From positions 1 through 64,000 of the forward strand of contig NZ_SKCH01000003.1 of NCBI RefSeq assembly GCF_005434945.1: a stretch of 64,000 nucleotides of DNA. Direction: 5' to 3'. The DNA is from Prescottella subtropica. GTDB taxonomy: Bacteria; Actinomycetota; Actinomycetes; Mycobacteriales; Mycobacteriaceae. The first letter of the stretch is position 1, and each line of letters opens with the position of its first letter. This document shows, one piece after another, positions 38,428-48,288 of this stretch. Both the position numbers and the translations under genes were made by a program. The notes below the pieces were generated by a model. It had not been told where the DNA came from, searched no databases, and saw only the letters and a list, made by a program, of their open reading frames with translations.

Positions 38428-38967
38428 TCAGTCGGCGGCGGTGAGCGCGGCCAGCACCTCGTCGCACCATGCGACGAACCCCTCCTCGACGCGGATCCCA
38501 CCGCGCAGGACGAGGTACTGGTGCAGGGTGCGGCCGGTGCGGCGGCGGGTCGGCGGAAAATCGTGCGCCTCGATGCGGTGGTACACCGCGAGGCGGGCGG
38601 CGTGCTCGTCGCGGTGCCGGCGCACCTCGGCGAGCAGTGGCGTCAGATCGCCGGACGACGCGCCGCGGATCTTCACGGCGAGCTCGTTGCGCAGATGCCC
38701 GGGTTCGGTGGGTTCGGCGATCCAGCGGGACAACTCGGCCCGCCCCGCACTCGACACCCGGTACACCGTCTTGTCGGGACGGCCGTCCTGTGCGACGGCC
38801 TCACCCACGACCCAGCCGGCGTCGTCCATCCGCTTGAGTACGCGGTAGATCTGCTGGTGGGTGGCGCTCCAGAAGAACCCGATCGACCGATCGAACCGGC
38901 GCGCGAGCTCGTACCCCGAACCGGACTGTTCGGAGAGGGACACGAGGATCGCGTGTTCGAGTGCCAC
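38428..38967 (-). CDS. PadR-family transcriptional regulator
   Basis: A 179-residue regulator. MALEHAILVSLSEQSGSGYELARRFD is the classical PadR winged-helix start, followed by THQQIYRVLKRMDDAGWV (recognition helix region) and a wing with YRVSSAGRAELSRW; the helical C-terminal dimer domain follows. GTG 38967 gives this family-like start, and a longer frame from 38991 would run through the operator. It lies just before fadH and probably controls the pair; PadR proteins often answer to phenolics or lipid-like ligands. Confidence 0.9.
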   Translation of the reverse strand: MALEHAILVSLSEQSGSGYELARRFDRSIGFFWSATHQQIYRVLKRMDDAGWVVGEAVAQDGRPDKTVYRVSSAGRAELSRWIAEPTEPGHLRNELAVKIRGASSGDLTPLLAEVRRHRDEHAARLAVYHRIEAHDFPPTRRRTGRTLHQYLVLRGGIRVEEGFVAWCDEVLAALTAAD

Positions 38968-38978
38968 ACCCACAGTCT

Positions 38979-38993
38979 CTATGCACTGCATAG
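38979..38993. promoter_or_regulatory. PadR operator candidate
   Basis: CTATGCA-C-TGCATAG is a perfect 15-bp palindrome lying 12 bp before the padR start and about 80 bp before the divergent MFS gene. PadR sites are typically ATGC/GCAT-type dyads, so autoregulation and control of both transcripts is plausible. Confidence 0.6.
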
Positions 38994-39071
38994 AATATGC
39001 AACCAGTTGAATAGACCGATCGGTGTGCTGTCACCGCGAATCGAGGGGTCCGTCCGATTAGGCTCCCCGCC

Positions 39072-40424
39072 ATGAGCACCGGCGTGGCGGGCGAAGCGGG
39101 TATCGGGCAGGCGGCGACACGGCGTCAGGTCGCGGCATGGGGACTGTGGGACTGGGGCGGGGCGGCATTCAACGCCGTCGTCCTCACGTTCGTGTTCTCC
39201 GTCTACCTCACCGACGCGGTCGGCGACGACCTGCCCGGCTCGATCTCGGCGAGCACGTGGCTCGGCTGGTCCCTCGGCATCGCCGGCTTCTTCATTGCCG
39301 TCCTCGCCCCCGTGAGCGGGCAACGATTCGACGCCACCGGCCGCCGCAAACGCTCCCTCGCGGTGCTCACGTTCCTCACCGTCGCCGCGATGGCCGGCAT
39401 GTTCTTCGTCGTCGACGACTACCACTACCTGTGGCTCGGGCTCGCCCTGCTCGGCGTCGCATCGGTGATCTTCGAACTCGCCGGCGTCCCCTACAACGCG
39501 ATGCTCCGGCAGGTGTCCACCCCGGAGGCCATCGGCCGGGTCTCCGGATTCGGCTGGGCCATGGGCTATTTCGGTGGCATCGTGCTGCTGCTGATCTGCT
39601 ACCTCGGGTTCATCGCGGGCGACGGCGACACCCGCGGACTGCTCGGCATCACCACCGACGGCGGCCTGAACATCCGACTCGTGGCACTGCTCGCAGCGGT
39701 GTGGCTCGCAGTGTTCGCGATCCCCGTCCTCGTCGCCGTCCCCGAGGCGCCGCGCACCGCCGCCGACCCCGGCGCCGCGAAAGCCGGATTCCTCGACTCC
39801 TACCGGGTGCTGGGCCGCGACGTCCGCGACCTGTGGCACCAGGACCGGCGCACCGTCGGATTCCTGATCGCCAGCGCCCTGTTCCGCGACGGACTGGCCG
39901 GCGTGTTCACGTTCGGCGCCGTCCTCGCCGTCACCGTCTACGGACTCGCCGCCGACGACGTCCTACTGTTCGGTGTCGCCGCCAACGTCGTGGCCGCGCT
40001 CGGTGCGATCGTCGCCGGACGCTTCGACGACCGCGCCGGACCCAAGGCCGTCATCGTGGTGTCCCTGACCGCGATGCTGGTCGTCGGCGTCGTGCTGCTG
40101 GCCGTGTCCGGGCCCGCCATGTTCTGGGTGTTCGGACTGCTGCTGTGCCTGTTCGTCGGCCCCGCCCAGTCGTCGTCCCGCACCTTCCTCGCCCGGCTCA
40201 CCCCACCCGGCCGCGAAGGCCAACTGTTCGGGCTCTACGCCACCACCGGCCGCGCCGTCTCGTTCCTCGCCCCCACCCTGTTCGGATTCTTCGCCTGGTG
40301 GTTCGACGCCGACCGCGCCGGCATCGTCGGACTGCTCGTCGTCCTCGCCGTCGGACTCGCCGCCCTGCTGGTGATACAGGCGCCGGACGTGCGGCCGAAT
40401 GTCACACCGGTTCAGTTCGACTGA
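39072..40424 (+). CDS. MFS transporter, UMF1/Atg22-like
   Basis: A 450-residue membrane protein with about 12 helices. WGLWDWGGAAFNAVVLTFVFSVYLTDAVG at the N-terminus is the hallmark of the UMF1 group, followed by the RFDATGRRKRSLA loop between helices 2 and 3 and SRTFLARLTPPGREGQLFGLYATTGRAVSFLAP in the second half. Members may export amino acids or other metabolites; substrate not predictable. It is divergent from padR-fadH and ends in a nested hairpin shared with the next, convergent gene. Confidence 0.88.
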   Translation: MSTGVAGEAGIGQAATRRQVAAWGLWDWGGAAFNAVVLTFVFSVYLTDAVGDDLPGSISASTWLGWSLGIAGFFIAVLAPVSGQRFDATGRRKRSLAVLTFLTVAAMAGMFFVVDDYHYLWLGLALLGVASVIFELAGVPYNAMLRQVSTPEAIGRVSGFGWAMGYFGGIVLLLICYLGFIAGDGDTRGLLGITTDGGLNIRLVALLAAVWLAVFAIPVLVAVPEAPRTAADPGAAKAGFLDSYRVLGRDVRDLWHQDRRTVGFLIASALFRDGLAGVFTFGAVLAVTVYGLAADDVLLFGVAANVVAALGAIVAGRFDDRAGPKAVIVVSLTAMLVVGVVLLAVSGPAMFWVFGLLLCLFVGPAQSSSRTFLARLTPPGREGQLFGLYATTGRAVSFLAPTLFGFFAWWFDADRAGIVGLLVVLAVGLAALLVIQAPDVRPNVTPVQFD

Positions 40425-40443
40425 ACGCATGTGACATTCGGCC
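40393..40443. terminator. Nested hairpin between convergent genes
   Basis: GGCCGAATGTCACA (40393-40406) pairs with TGTGACATTCGGCC (40430-40443), enclosing GTTCAG-TTCGA-CTGAAC. It overlaps the last codons of the MFS gene and probably terminates both convergent transcripts. Confidence 0.75.
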
Positions 40444-40452
40444 ACAGTGGGG

Positions 40453-41298
40453 TCAGGACTGCGCGACGCGGGCGAGGACCGCGTCGGCCAACGCGTCCGG
40501 GCGTTCCTCCGGGATCCAGTGGCTCGCCCCGTCGAGGACGACGAACCGGTACGGGGCGTCGACGAACTCGCCGCACCGCTGCGCCCCGGCCGGTCCGAGC
40601 GCGGGGTCGGCGGTGCTCCACACGTAGGTGGTGGGCACCGTCACCGGCGCGAGTTCCCCGAACCCGTGGGTCATGGCCCGATACCAGTTCAGAGCGGCGG
40701 TCAGGGCACCCGGCTGCGACAGCAACCGCACGTGCTCGTCGACGAGACCCGGATCGGGGATACCGCCGAACATCGCCCGCAGGCGGCGCGAATCGTCCTC
40801 GAGGAGAACCGCTTCCGCTTTCCCGTCCTCACGGAACAGGCCGAAGTATCCGGAGCGGCGCTGCTGGTCGGCGTCCGTGCGCAGCGCCCACCCGAACGCC
40901 GACGGATGCGGCACCGACACCGCAGTGAGGCTGCGCACCCGCTCCGGGTGCTGCCCGGCGACCTGCCACGCGACCGCGGCGCCCCAGTCGTGGCCGACGA
41001 GATGCGCCGAGCCCAGACCGTACGCGTCGAGCAGGCCGACGACGTCGCCGACGAGACGGTCCGACCGGTAGTCCTCGACGCTCCCGGGTCGGGCGCCGGG
41101 CGAGTAGCCGCGCTGATCCGGTGCGAGGACCCGCAGTCCCGCGGCGGCCAGACGCGGCGTGACCGGACGCCACGACGCGGAACTCTCCGGGAACCCGTGC
41201 AGCAACACGATCGGGGTGCCGTCGTCGGGGCCGGTGACGGTGACGTCGAACGTCCACGCGCCCACGGGAATGCGGTCGATCCGGGAATCGGTGGTCAT
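40453..41298 (-). CDS. Alpha/beta hydrolase, epoxide hydrolase-like
   Basis: A 281-residue hydrolase. HGFPES is the oxyanion-hole motif, GHDWGA holds the nucleophilic Asp (as in epoxide hydrolases and haloalkane dehalogenases, not a Ser), and GASHWIPEE the catalytic His. The WYRAMTHG segment in the cap may supply a tyrosine for epoxide activation. Substrate unknown. It stands alone between MFS and gdhA, and a terminator separates it from gdhA. Confidence 0.85.
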   Translation of the reverse strand: MTTDSRIDRIPVGAWTFDVTVTGPDDGTPIVLLHGFPESSASWRPVTPRLAAAGLRVLAPDQRGYSPGARPGSVEDYRSDRLVGDVVGLLDAYGLGSAHLVGHDWGAAVAWQVAGQHPERVRSLTAVSVPHPSAFGWALRTDADQQRRSGYFGLFREDGKAEAVLLEDDSRRLRAMFGGIPDPGLVDEHVRLLSQPGALTAALNWYRAMTHGFGELAPVTVPTTYVWSTADPALGPAGAQRCGEFVDAPYRFVVLDGASHWIPEERPDALADAVLARVAQS

Positions 41299-41336
41299 GG
41301 CGTCACGGTAGCCGAATCGGGGTGCGGGCGAACGAG

Positions 41337-41374
41337 ATCGGCCCCGGCACCTCCGATGAGGTGCCGGGGCCGAT
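41337..41374 (-). terminator. Terminator of gdhA
   Basis: ATCGGCCCCGGCACCTC and GAGGTGCCGGGGCCGAT form a perfect 17-bp stem with loop CGAT, 17 bp after the gdhA stop. Confidence 0.88.
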
Positions 41375-41390
41375 GTCGTAGTGGGATCGA

Positions 41391-42740
<1,350 letters not shown>

Positions 42741-43113
42741 CTACCTGATTTCCGTGAGAAGTTTGAAACCTTGCCGTCACAGCGTAAGCCGGGCAGAGTG
42801 TCGGTTCCGACGGTTACCAGGGGAAAGTGAGATTAGCCACGTGTAAACATCGTGTTACACGGTTGCGAAGATCTGCATACCAACGGGTGGGTTCGGAGGT
42901 CGGGTCCGGCGCGGAAATGTCGTATCTGTACCGATCAGGAGCCGTGTGGAGGGGGTCGAACGTCGGTGATTCCGTGTTTCCGGCGCGTAACGCCCATCGA
43001 TGTCGGGTGGCCGTGGTTCGATCATGGCTCGATACATGCTTCGGGGGAAACATCCGGTCGGGTGGACATGTGCGGATCGTCTTCCCCTCAAATGGGTGGG
43101 AAGGACACAGTCA
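42741..43113 (+). promoter_or_regulatory. 373-bp intergenic region between gdhA and the DUF4185 gene
   Basis: No gene seen. Near gdhA: GTGAG (42754-42758), n6, GAAAC (42765-42769), n6, GTCAC (42776-42780), matching GlnR spacing. Further right, CGTGTAA (42840-42846) and TTACACG (42855-42861) form a perfect inverted repeat with 8-nt spacer, a possible CRP-like or other dimer site serving one or both divergent genes. Confidence 0.5.
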
Positions 43114-44562
43114 GTGAGTGCAGGGACACGGAGATGGGCGGCCGCCTTGTCGGCGACCGCGGTCACGGTCGGTCTGTCGGTTGCGATGGCGACGCCGGCG
43201 GGTGCGGTCGGTGGCCCGTGCGGGCAGAGCAGCGGCAGCTCTGGCAGCGGGGGTAGTTCGGGGAGCAGCGGCAGCCTCGGCAGTTCCGGGCTGACCGGCA
43301 GCCTCATGGGCAGTCTCGGTGCGGGAAGCCTGGGCAGTGCGACGGGGTCGCTCGCCAACTCGCTGCCGTGGATCACCGGTGCGCCCGACGGCGCGCTGCC
43401 GATCCTGTCCGGCAAGACCAAGGCCATCGAGATGGTCACCGGGCCCGGCAGCCCCAACAAGACGATCGAACGGTTCAGCGTCTCCGGCACCGACCTCGGC
43501 ATCATGTGGGACAACGGGGCCGGCCAGGTGCTGATGGCGTTCGGAGACACCGTCGGCGACTGCGACGAGCCCGGCGACCAGTGGCGCAGCAACGTGCTGT
43601 TCCGCAGCAGCGACCGGAACCTTGCCGACGGCATGCGACTGGACAACTCGCCGCTGGCGACCCCGCCGCCGCCGAACTTCTCCCGGCAGGTGATCCAGGG
43701 GCTGCTGGGCCAGAATCCGGGGAGTTTCCCCGAGTTCACCGTCATCCCCACCGGTGGTGTCGCCGTCGACGGCAAGCAGTACGTGCGCTGGATGTCGGTG
43801 CGCTCCTGGGACACCCCGGGCGAGTGGACGACGAACTACTCCGGTCTGGCGGAGTCCTCGGACAACGGCGACACGTGGAAGACGCTGCCGCAGACGGTGC
43901 GGCTCAACCGTGAGGGCGTGTTCGACGGCATCGACCTCCCGGGGGTTCCCGCGCTGGCCTCGGCCAACAAGAACTGGCAGATGAGCGCGTTCGTCCCCGG
44001 ACGAGGTGCGGACGACAAGTACGTCTACGAGTTCGGTACCCCGTCCGGCCGCTCCGGTGAGGCCCGCCTGGCGCGGGTTCTGGCGACGTCGGCCGACATG
44101 GTGGACCTGACCAAGTACGAGTACTGGACCGGATCGACGTGGTCGGCCGACATCAGTGCCGCGAAGCCGGTGATCAACGGCAAGGTCAGCGAGCTGTCGG
44201 TGCAGTGGAACGACTATCTCGGCAAGTACATCGCGATGTACACCGACGTGAACGGCCTGGTGATGCGTCAGTCCGATTCGCCGATCGGCCCGTGGAGCGG
44301 TAAGCAGACGATCGTCAGCTCGGTCGCGCTGCCGTCGCTGTACGGCGGACTGATGCACCCGTGGTCGCAGGGCAAGGACCTGCACTTCGTCCTCACCACG
44401 TGGGACCGCTACAACGTCATCTACATGCGCACCGACCTCGGTGCCGGACTCATGTCGCGCGGCACCGGCGACGCCCCGGACCCGGGTGTCACCGGCGAGC
44501 AGAAGCTGCTCGGCGTGGAGACCCCGGAATCCGGCGAGACCCTGCAGCTGAACGTGAAGTAG
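43114..44562 (+). CDS. Secreted DUF4185-domain protein, possible D-arabinan-acting glycosidase
   Basis: A 482-residue exported protein: signal peptide ending near MATPAGA, then a serine/glycine-rich segment (about 40-85: SSGSSGSGGSSGSSGS), then a beta-propeller-like DUF4185 domain (ERFSVSGTDLGIMWDNG, VLMAFGDTVGDC, RSNVLFRS, SESSDNGDTWKTLP-type blades). DUF4185 proteins were recently linked to endo-D-arabinofuranase activity on mycobacterial arabinan (family GH183, from memory), so turnover of arabinogalactan or lipoarabinomannan is a reasonable inference. GTG 43114 gives the signal peptide. A hairpin terminator follows. Confidence 0.8.
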   Translation: MSAGTRRWAAALSATAVTVGLSVAMATPAGAVGGPCGQSSGSSGSGGSSGSSGSLGSSGLTGSLMGSLGAGSLGSATGSLANSLPWITGAPDGALPILSGKTKAIEMVTGPGSPNKTIERFSVSGTDLGIMWDNGAGQVLMAFGDTVGDCDEPGDQWRSNVLFRSSDRNLADGMRLDNSPLATPPPPNFSRQVIQGLLGQNPGSFPEFTVIPTGGVAVDGKQYVRWMSVRSWDTPGEWTTNYSGLAESSDNGDTWKTLPQTVRLNREGVFDGIDLPGVPALASANKNWQMSAFVPGRGADDKYVYEFGTPSGRSGEARLARVLATSADMVDLTKYEYWTGSTWSADISAAKPVINGKVSELSVQWNDYLGKYIAMYTDVNGLVMRQSDSPIGPWSGKQTIVSSVALPSLYGGLMHPWSQGKDLHFVLTTWDRYNVIYMRTDLGAGLMSRGTGDAPDPGVTGEQKLLGVETPESGETLQLNVK

Positions 44563-44582
44563 CAGTTCGGTTCTCGTGACGC

Positions 44583-44617
44583 GACGGCCCGTCCCCGGGT
44601 TTCGGGGGCGGGCCGTC
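44583..44617 (+). terminator. Terminator of the DUF4185 gene
   Basis: GACGGCCCGTCCCCG pairs with CGGGGGCGGGCCGTC (one T-G pair) around GGTTT, 20 bp after the stop. Confidence 0.8.
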
Positions 44618-44755
44618 GGTGTGTCTGAGCGACGGTGTCGATCACCTCTGTTTCGAAACCCACGTTCAGGCCGAGAACAGGGCCTCGCGAGTATTCGATC
44701 GGCGGCGATATGTATCCACTCGAGTGGGGAGTTTGACCCATAGCCGCAGGTCAGA

Positions 44756-44832
44756 TGGTGCCCCCGGCAGGAATCGAACCTGCGACCTAGAGATTAGAAG
44801 GCTCTTGCTCTATCCAACTGAGCTACGGAGGC
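44756..44832 (-). tRNA. tRNA-Arg (anticodon TCT)
   Basis: Minus-strand cloverleaf: acceptor GCCTCCG with CGGGGGC (one G-T pair), D-arm AGCTCAGTTGGATAGAGC, anticodon loop CTTCTAA giving TCT, T-arm GGTTCGATTCC, CCA encoded at 44758-44756. Confidence 0.96.
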
Positions 44833-44881
44833 GCGGGCAGAAGCATACCTGCAGACGGGGGCGCTTCCGCGAACCCGGTCG

Positions 44882-45838
44882 TCAGCTCCATCGGGTGACG
44901 TGGGTGTGGGGTGCGTAGTGGGTGATGTCGGCGCCGGCGGGGCGGGTCATGGCCTGCCGGCAGTGCGGGGTGGTGATGACGTGCAGCAGTTCGACGGTGG
45001 CCGGTTGGAGGTGCCGGGGTGCAAGGGTGGTGGCACACCAGTCGTCGTCGGCGTGCAGGTCCGGTCCGTCGAGGACGGCGAGGCTGTCGTCGAACAGGTC
45101 GTCGCCGACGGCGTAGCGGAGGGCGAGGGTCAGTGCCGTCGACTGCCGGACGGCTTCGATCGCGGCGGCGTCGCTGGGGAAGACGCGTTTACGGGTGTCC
45201 GGGACGGCGAGGTCGCGCAGCATCCGCCGCATCGGCCCGTCGCCCGCGGCGGCGGACGGGCCGAGGAACCACTGCTGTTCCTGTAGCCGCGACAGTGGGG
45301 GACCGGTACGGGCGAGGGGATGGTCGGACGCGCACACCGTCAGCACCTCGTAGTGCAGGAACGGGCACACCGACAGTTGGCCGCGATGGTCGGAGGCGCG
45401 GGGGCCGAGCGCGACGTCGACGGTCCGGGAGGCGACGAGGTCGGCGAACCGGCGCGCCGGATGGACACTGATCTCCACCGACAGGTCCGTCGCGGCCGAC
45501 GCGAACAGGTCGACCAGTCCGGGGGCGGCATGCTCGGCGAACAGGGGTGACGCCGCGATCCGCAGCATGCGCCGCCCGTGCCCGGCCTGCCCCACCTCGA
45601 GTGCCGTCTGCCGTTGCAGGCCGAGGATCTCCACTGCCCGCCCGGCGAGACACAACCCGCCCGGCGTGAACACCAGACCGGACGGTCCACGACTGTACAG
45701 GGGGTCGCCGAGTTCCTTGCGGAGCTGCGCGATGTGCATCGAGACACCCGAATCCGTCATGCCCAATTCCCGTGCCGCCGCCCGGACCGAGCCGAGCCGC
45801 ACCACCGCGGAATAGGCTCGCAGCTGAGCGGGTGTCAC
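44882..45838 (-). CDS. LysR-family transcriptional regulator
   Basis: A 318-residue regulator. The N-terminal winged HTH TPAQLRAYSAVVRLGSVRAAARELGMTDSGVSMHIAQLRKELGDPLY is a clear LysR signature; the rest is a periplasmic-binding-like effector domain. GTG 45838 puts the HTH at residue 2, as usual. It is divergent from the CopD/CtaG-like gene (224 bp between starts), which it may control. Effector unknown. Confidence 0.9.
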   Translation of the reverse strand: MTPAQLRAYSAVVRLGSVRAAARELGMTDSGVSMHIAQLRKELGDPLYSRGPSGLVFTPGGLCLAGRAVEILGLQRQTALEVGQAGHGRRMLRIAASPLFAEHAAPGLVDLFASAATDLSVEISVHPARRFADLVASRTVDVALGPRASDHRGQLSVCPFLHYEVLTVCASDHPLARTGPPLSRLQEQQWFLGPSAAAGDGPMRRMLRDLAVPDTRKRVFPSDAAAIEAVRQSTALTLALRYAVGDDLFDDSLAVLDGPDLHADDDWCATTLAPRHLQPATVELLHVITTPHCRQAMTRPAGADITHYAPHTHVTRWS

Positions 45839-46061
45839 ACCGCCGAGTTTACGTCCCACGCGAGATCGACATCCGGGAATCGGCCGTCCTACCTGCGGCG
45901 ACGGCCGAAAGGGGTGGAGTGTTCCGATGCGTGACGGCTTGTCCGATCCGGTCTGCGACATCGCCGGAGGCGCCGTCGATGCCGCCACCACGAACCGGTC
46001 GGTACCCGGACCGGTCGAGGCCTGAGTCCGACGCATCGTCGTAGGTCCTACCCTGGTGGCT

Positions 46062-48092
46062 ATGGCAACACCCCTGCGAGAGCAGTCCGATCGCGCTCCC
46101 GTTTCCCCTCCCCACACCGGTTCCGGGCCCGTCTACGCCGTCAGCGGTGTCCTCGCGGGAGTGGTCGCCGCGCTGGTCGTCGCCCTGTCGGCGTCGCAGG
46201 CGCTCGTCCTCATGGGCATCCCCGACCCCGGCCCGTTCACCACCTACGGGCTGCCCGCGATCCGCGCCGTCAGCGAGATCGCGGCCGTCGTCACCGTCGG
46301 CTCCCTGCTGTTCGCGGCGTTCATGGTGCCGCCGCAGAAGAGTGGGGTCCTCGACGTCGACGGCTACCGCGCGGTCCGCACCGCGTCGCACGCCGCCCTC
46401 GCGTGGGCGCTGTGCGCGGTGATCCTCGTGCCGCTGACCCTGTCGGACACGTCCGGGCAGCCGTTCTCGGTGGCGATCCAGCCGGACAACCTGTGGTCGG
46501 CGATCGGACAGGTCGAGAACGCGGTCGCCTGGGTGTGGACCGCGGGACTCGCACTCGTCCTCACCGTCCTGACCCGCATCGCACTGCGCTGGTCGTGGAC
46601 ACCGTTCCTGCTACTACTGAGCATCGCCGCGATGATGCCGCTCGCTCTGACCGGGCACTCGTCGTCCGGCGGCTCCCACGACATCGCCACCAACAGCCTC
46701 ATCTGGCATCTCGTCGGGGCCGCGTTCTGGGCCGGTGGCCTGTTCGCGCTGCTCGCGCACGCCCGCCGCGGCGGCGCCCACACCGACGTCGCGGCCCGCC
46801 GCTTCTCGTTCGTCGCGACGATCTGCTTCGTCGCCATGGCCGTCAGCGGCATCGTCAACGCCCTCGTCCGGATGCCGCTCGACGAGGTGTTCTCCACCAC
46901 GTACGGCCGTCTGGTCGTCGCGAAGACCGTCGCCCTCGTTCTTCTCGGCGTCTTCGGCTTCCTGCAGCGTCGCAGGTCGCTGCCGGCGCTCGTCGCCGAC
47001 CCGCAGTCCCGGGGCGCGCTCGTCCGGTTCGCCGGCGCCGAGGTCCTCGTGTTCGCCGCCACCATCGGCCTCGCCGTCGGACTCGGCCGCACCCCGCCCC
47101 CGCCGCCGTCGTCGATCCCCACCCTCAGCGAGGTCGAACTCGGCTACAACCTCGACGGACCGCCGACCCTCGCGCGCCTGATGTTCGACTGGCGCTTCGA
47201 CCTCATGTTCGGCACCGCGGCGATCGTGCTCGCCGTGCTCTACATCGTCGGCCTGCGCACCCTCCGCAAACGCGGCGACTCCTGGCCGGTCGGCCGGACG
47301 ATCTCGTGGCTGCTCGGCTGCCTCGTCCTGCTCCTCGCGACGTCGTCGGGTGTCGGACGGTACGCACCGGCCGTGTTCAGCGTCCACATGGGCGCCCACA
47401 TGGCGCTGTCGATGCTCGCGCCCGTCCTGCTCGCACTCGGCGGCCCGTTCACACTCGCGCTGCGGGCGCTGCGGCCCGCCGGGAAGGACGGTGTCCCCGG
47501 CCCGCGTGAATGGCTGCTCAGTTTCCTGCACAGCCCCATCTCGCGGTTCCTGACGCAACCGCTGGTTGCGGCCGTGCTGTTCGTCGGCGGGTTCTACGCG
47601 CTGTATCTCGGCGGTATCTTCAGCGCCGCCGTCGACAGCCACGCCGCGCACCTGGTGATGAACCTGCACTTCATCCTCAGCGGCTACCTCTTCTACTGGG
47701 TGATCATCGGCGTCGACCCGGCCCCGCGGAACCTGCAGCCCGTGACGAAACTCGGCGTGGTGTTCGGGTCGCTGCCGTTCCACGCGTTCTTCGGCATCGC
47801 GCTGATGAGCATGGGCGAGGTCATGGGTGCCACCTTCTACCGGTCCCTCGGGCTCGGCTGGAACGACGACCTGCTGCGTGACCAGCAGCTCGGCGGCTCC
47901 ATCGCCTGGGCCACCGGTGAGATGCCGCTCGTGATCATCATGCTGGCGCTGCTGGTGCAGTGGTCGCGCAGCGACCAGCGGACCGCGAAACGCGTCGACC
48001 GGGCCGCCGAACGCGACGACGGCGCCGACCTCGCCGCCCACAACGCGATGTTCGCCGAACTCGCCCGCCGCGACCGGGAAGCCGGCCTGTAG
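46062..48092 (+). CDS. Fused CopD-like / CtaG-like copper and cytochrome oxidase assembly membrane protein
   Basis: A 676-residue membrane protein. The N-terminal half (about 25-320) resembles CopD copper-import/resistance proteins (RAVSEIAAVVTVGSLLFAAF, HLVGAAFWAGGLFALLAH); the C-terminal half (about 360-640) is the CtaG/caa3-assembly domain (FSVHMGAHMALSMLAPVLLALGGP, VMNLHFILSGYLFYWVIIGVDP) rich in metal-binding His/Met. Rv0102 has the same fusion. It likely supplies copper to cytochrome oxidase. ATG 46062 seems leaderless: TACCCT at 46049-46054 lies at -10 distance; GTG 46056 is an alternative. A hairpin terminator follows. Confidence 0.88.
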   Translation: MATPLREQSDRAPVSPPHTGSGPVYAVSGVLAGVVAALVVALSASQALVLMGIPDPGPFTTYGLPAIRAVSEIAAVVTVGSLLFAAFMVPPQKSGVLDVDGYRAVRTASHAALAWALCAVILVPLTLSDTSGQPFSVAIQPDNLWSAIGQVENAVAWVWTAGLALVLTVLTRIALRWSWTPFLLLLSIAAMMPLALTGHSSSGGSHDIATNSLIWHLVGAAFWAGGLFALLAHARRGGAHTDVAARRFSFVATICFVAMAVSGIVNALVRMPLDEVFSTTYGRLVVAKTVALVLLGVFGFLQRRRSLPALVADPQSRGALVRFAGAEVLVFAATIGLAVGLGRTPPPPPSSIPTLSEVELGYNLDGPPTLARLMFDWRFDLMFGTAAIVLAVLYIVGLRTLRKRGDSWPVGRTISWLLGCLVLLLATSSGVGRYAPAVFSVHMGAHMALSMLAPVLLALGGPFTLALRALRPAGKDGVPGPREWLLSFLHSPISRFLTQPLVAAVLFVGGFYALYLGGIFSAAVDSHAAHLVMNLHFILSGYLFYWVIIGVDPAPRNLQPVTKLGVVFGSLPFHAFFGIALMSMGEVMGATFYRSLGLGWNDDLLRDQQLGGSIAWATGEMPLVIIMLALLVQWSRSDQRTAKRVDRAAERDDGADLAAHNAMFAELARRDREAGL

Positions 48093-48111
48093 CACACGGC
48101 TCCGACGGGAA

Positions 48112-48138
48112 CACCCCGAAACCGGCCGTTTCGGGGTG
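48112..48138 (+). terminator. Terminator after the CopD/CtaG gene
   Basis: CACCCCGAAAC and GTTTCGGGGTG form a perfect 11-bp stem with loop CGGCC, 20 bp behind the stop. Confidence 0.8.
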
Positions 48139-48288
48139 GGCTGTGGATACGACTTCTGTTCATCCACAGATCCGGTGAACCCCTGTCCCCGCCGCCGCAT
48201 CCCCGGCATCGTCGAACGCACCGCCCCATCCGGGCGGTGCGTTCGCCGCATTCAGCGGGGACGCCGCACACAGTTCGAGGGGGACACC

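Noticed and set aside
42741-43113. A c-di-AMP or other riboswitch before the secreted DUF4185 gene.
   Set aside because: No recognisable conserved riboswitch core could be found by eye; only dyads of protein-operator type were seen.
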